Source of the DNA: Notospermus geniculatus
Lineage: Eukaryota > Nemertea > Pilidiophora > Heteronemertea > Lineidae
DNA: 64,000 nucleotides
Assembly: GCA_002633025.1 (NCBI GenBank)
Contig: NMRB01000919.1
Span: forward strand, 149,460 to 213,459
Direction of reading: 5' to 3'
This document shows positions 63,050 through 64,000 of this stretch, in pieces; the first letter of the stretch is position 1; each line of letters opens with the position of its first letter. Position numbers and translations under genes: made by a program. The notes below the pieces were generated by a model, which saw only the letters and a list, made by a program, of their open reading frames with translations, ran no database searches and was not told the DNA's origin.

Positions 63050-63259
63050 GTACCAGTGAAGTTTACTGTACCCGCAATCTGCAGGACTTCGGAGTTGATC
63101 ATCGACTATAAAAACAATTTTTTAGGTAAGTCACCTGGCCAAGACTAGGAGGTCCAGCAATTTCTGGTTAAACCACGAAGTCTCAATCTGCTGCCAATTT
63201 CCAGCAGTTTACATGTAGTTCATTAGCTTGCAGGAAAATTGGTTGTTAAATTTCTCTCT

Positions 63260-63462
63260 AATGGGACACTTTACTGCCATTGGAGGCCACCACCGGTCAG
63301 TGGTCCTAGAACGTCACGAAATTTGACATCATAGAGAAAGGTGCACGCCACAACGTTATCCATAATGACGTGGAGGCCATGACTTGCGTCAGTGACATCA
63401 AATTTTGTGAAATTCTAGGACTGCTATCAGGTGGCTCCTAACGGCAGGAAAGTCTCCCATTG
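63260..63462. mobile_element. AATGGGAG foldback MITE, copy 2
   Basis: AATGGGACACTTTACTGCC and its mirror GGCAGGAAAGTCTCCCATT; inner ACGTGGAGGCCATGACTT as at 36514-36702. Confidence 0.7.
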
Positions 63463-63844
63463 TTATTTCAATAGTCTTTTAAAATACATGATTACATTTT
63501 ACACAACATCAACCGGTAGCTGATTACAGAAAGGACATCAGTTTTGTCAACAAAGGGTCAGACACGACTTAAGGCGATTGAAGCTTGCAGGCTCCATCTG
63601 CCAGAAGCGGGTAATATTTATACTGGCATATTCAGTCCCAAATCCCCCTCCCCACTTTCAACGGGCCCCTCATTCTTTGATGCTTGCAACCCTGCCAACT
63701 ACATGTACATGTGAAGTCTGGCAACATCTAGGTACAACCCAACGAAATGCAGAAATCATGTTATGTGGCAGAGCTCTGTTGTGGTTTTTAATCATGCCTG
63801 TCGACCATTTGTTGTCGTTCCCCGATTGTTCGCGCTGTGCACCG

Positions 63845-63925
63845 GTTATTCAAGAGGTGCGTGTAATTAAAGGCCCGTGGAAAATCCAACTGTCAATTTC
63901 CTAACTTCTGCATTCCATAGACAAA
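63845..63925 (+). mobile_element. Single arm of the 47036-47870 foldback family
   Basis: GTGTAATTAAAGGCCCGTGG and CTTCTGCATTCCAT match the left arm beside TPC exon 13. Translated, both read PWKIQL, which mimics a shared coding exon. Confidence 0.6.
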
Positions 63926-63928
63926 TCC

Positions 63929-64000
63929 CGAATTCCAAGATCTGCGCACTTCCGCCGAAATCGCAAACACAACCTTGGCCTGAAACCAGCTGACTTGACG
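63929..64000. mobile_element. CTCAAATTCGCAGATC MITE, left half, cut by the window end
   Basis: AGATCTGCGCACTTCCGCCG then CTGAAACCAGCTGACTTGAC, matching 44978 and 48426. Confidence 0.65.

Noticed and set aside
63578-63904. Plus-strand frame sharing PWKIQL with the channel region
   Set aside because: The shared part is the same repeat arm; no splice or protein-family support.

Overview
The window is animal nuclear DNA: short coding exons with consensus splice sites lie in long introns packed with small foldback transposons, tRNA-derived SINEs and minisatellites. The frequent TACATGTA, ACCGGTA and TAGGCCTA words and the repeats ending in AGCTCACC/GGTGAGCT look like draft assemblies of marine invertebrates (echinoderm, hemichordate, cephalochordate or mollusc). 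The species cannot be fixed from the sequence. Two N gaps (12804-13413 and 32791-33361) and six isolated n bases mark assembly joins. All gene calls come from hand translation and splice-site reading; no search was run.

Layout. (1) 1-1615, + strand: the end of a DNMT1-like gene. A donor lies at base 2, and one exon (1505-1615) is cut off by an n at 1616. (2) 2143-31095, - strand: ERO1, the ER thiol oxidase, in 15 exons with continuous phase (about 447 residues). Only the last ~20-25 residues are missing, and they fall where the n at 1616 lies. (3) 31096-32001: a divergent promoter region shared with the next gene, carrying ZNF143-like, YY1-like, E-box and ERSE-like motifs. (4) 32002-39839, + strand: NDUFAF7, the mitochondrial complex I assembly methyltransferase, 10 exons (413 residues). 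Exon 3 is present twice, once on each side of the second gap. (5) 42156-59124, - strand: a two-pore channel closest to TPC3 in 17 recognised exons. It has two six-helix domains, an intact EF-hand loop in the linker and a long Ser/Pro-rich tail. The S2 helix of domain I is missing next to the n at 57433. (6) 59125-64000: repeats only, no supported gene.

ERO1 and NDUFAF7 are head to head. NDUFAF7 and the channel converge, with stops about 2.3 kb apart. The three proteins work in different compartments (ER lumen, mitochondrial matrix, plasma or endolysosomal membrane), so no joint pathway is claimed. Most of what is unusual lies in the repeats: more than 30 foldback elements, several nested in one another with readable target-site duplications, one polymorphic between two probable haplotypes, and one carrying a minisatellite inside its arms.
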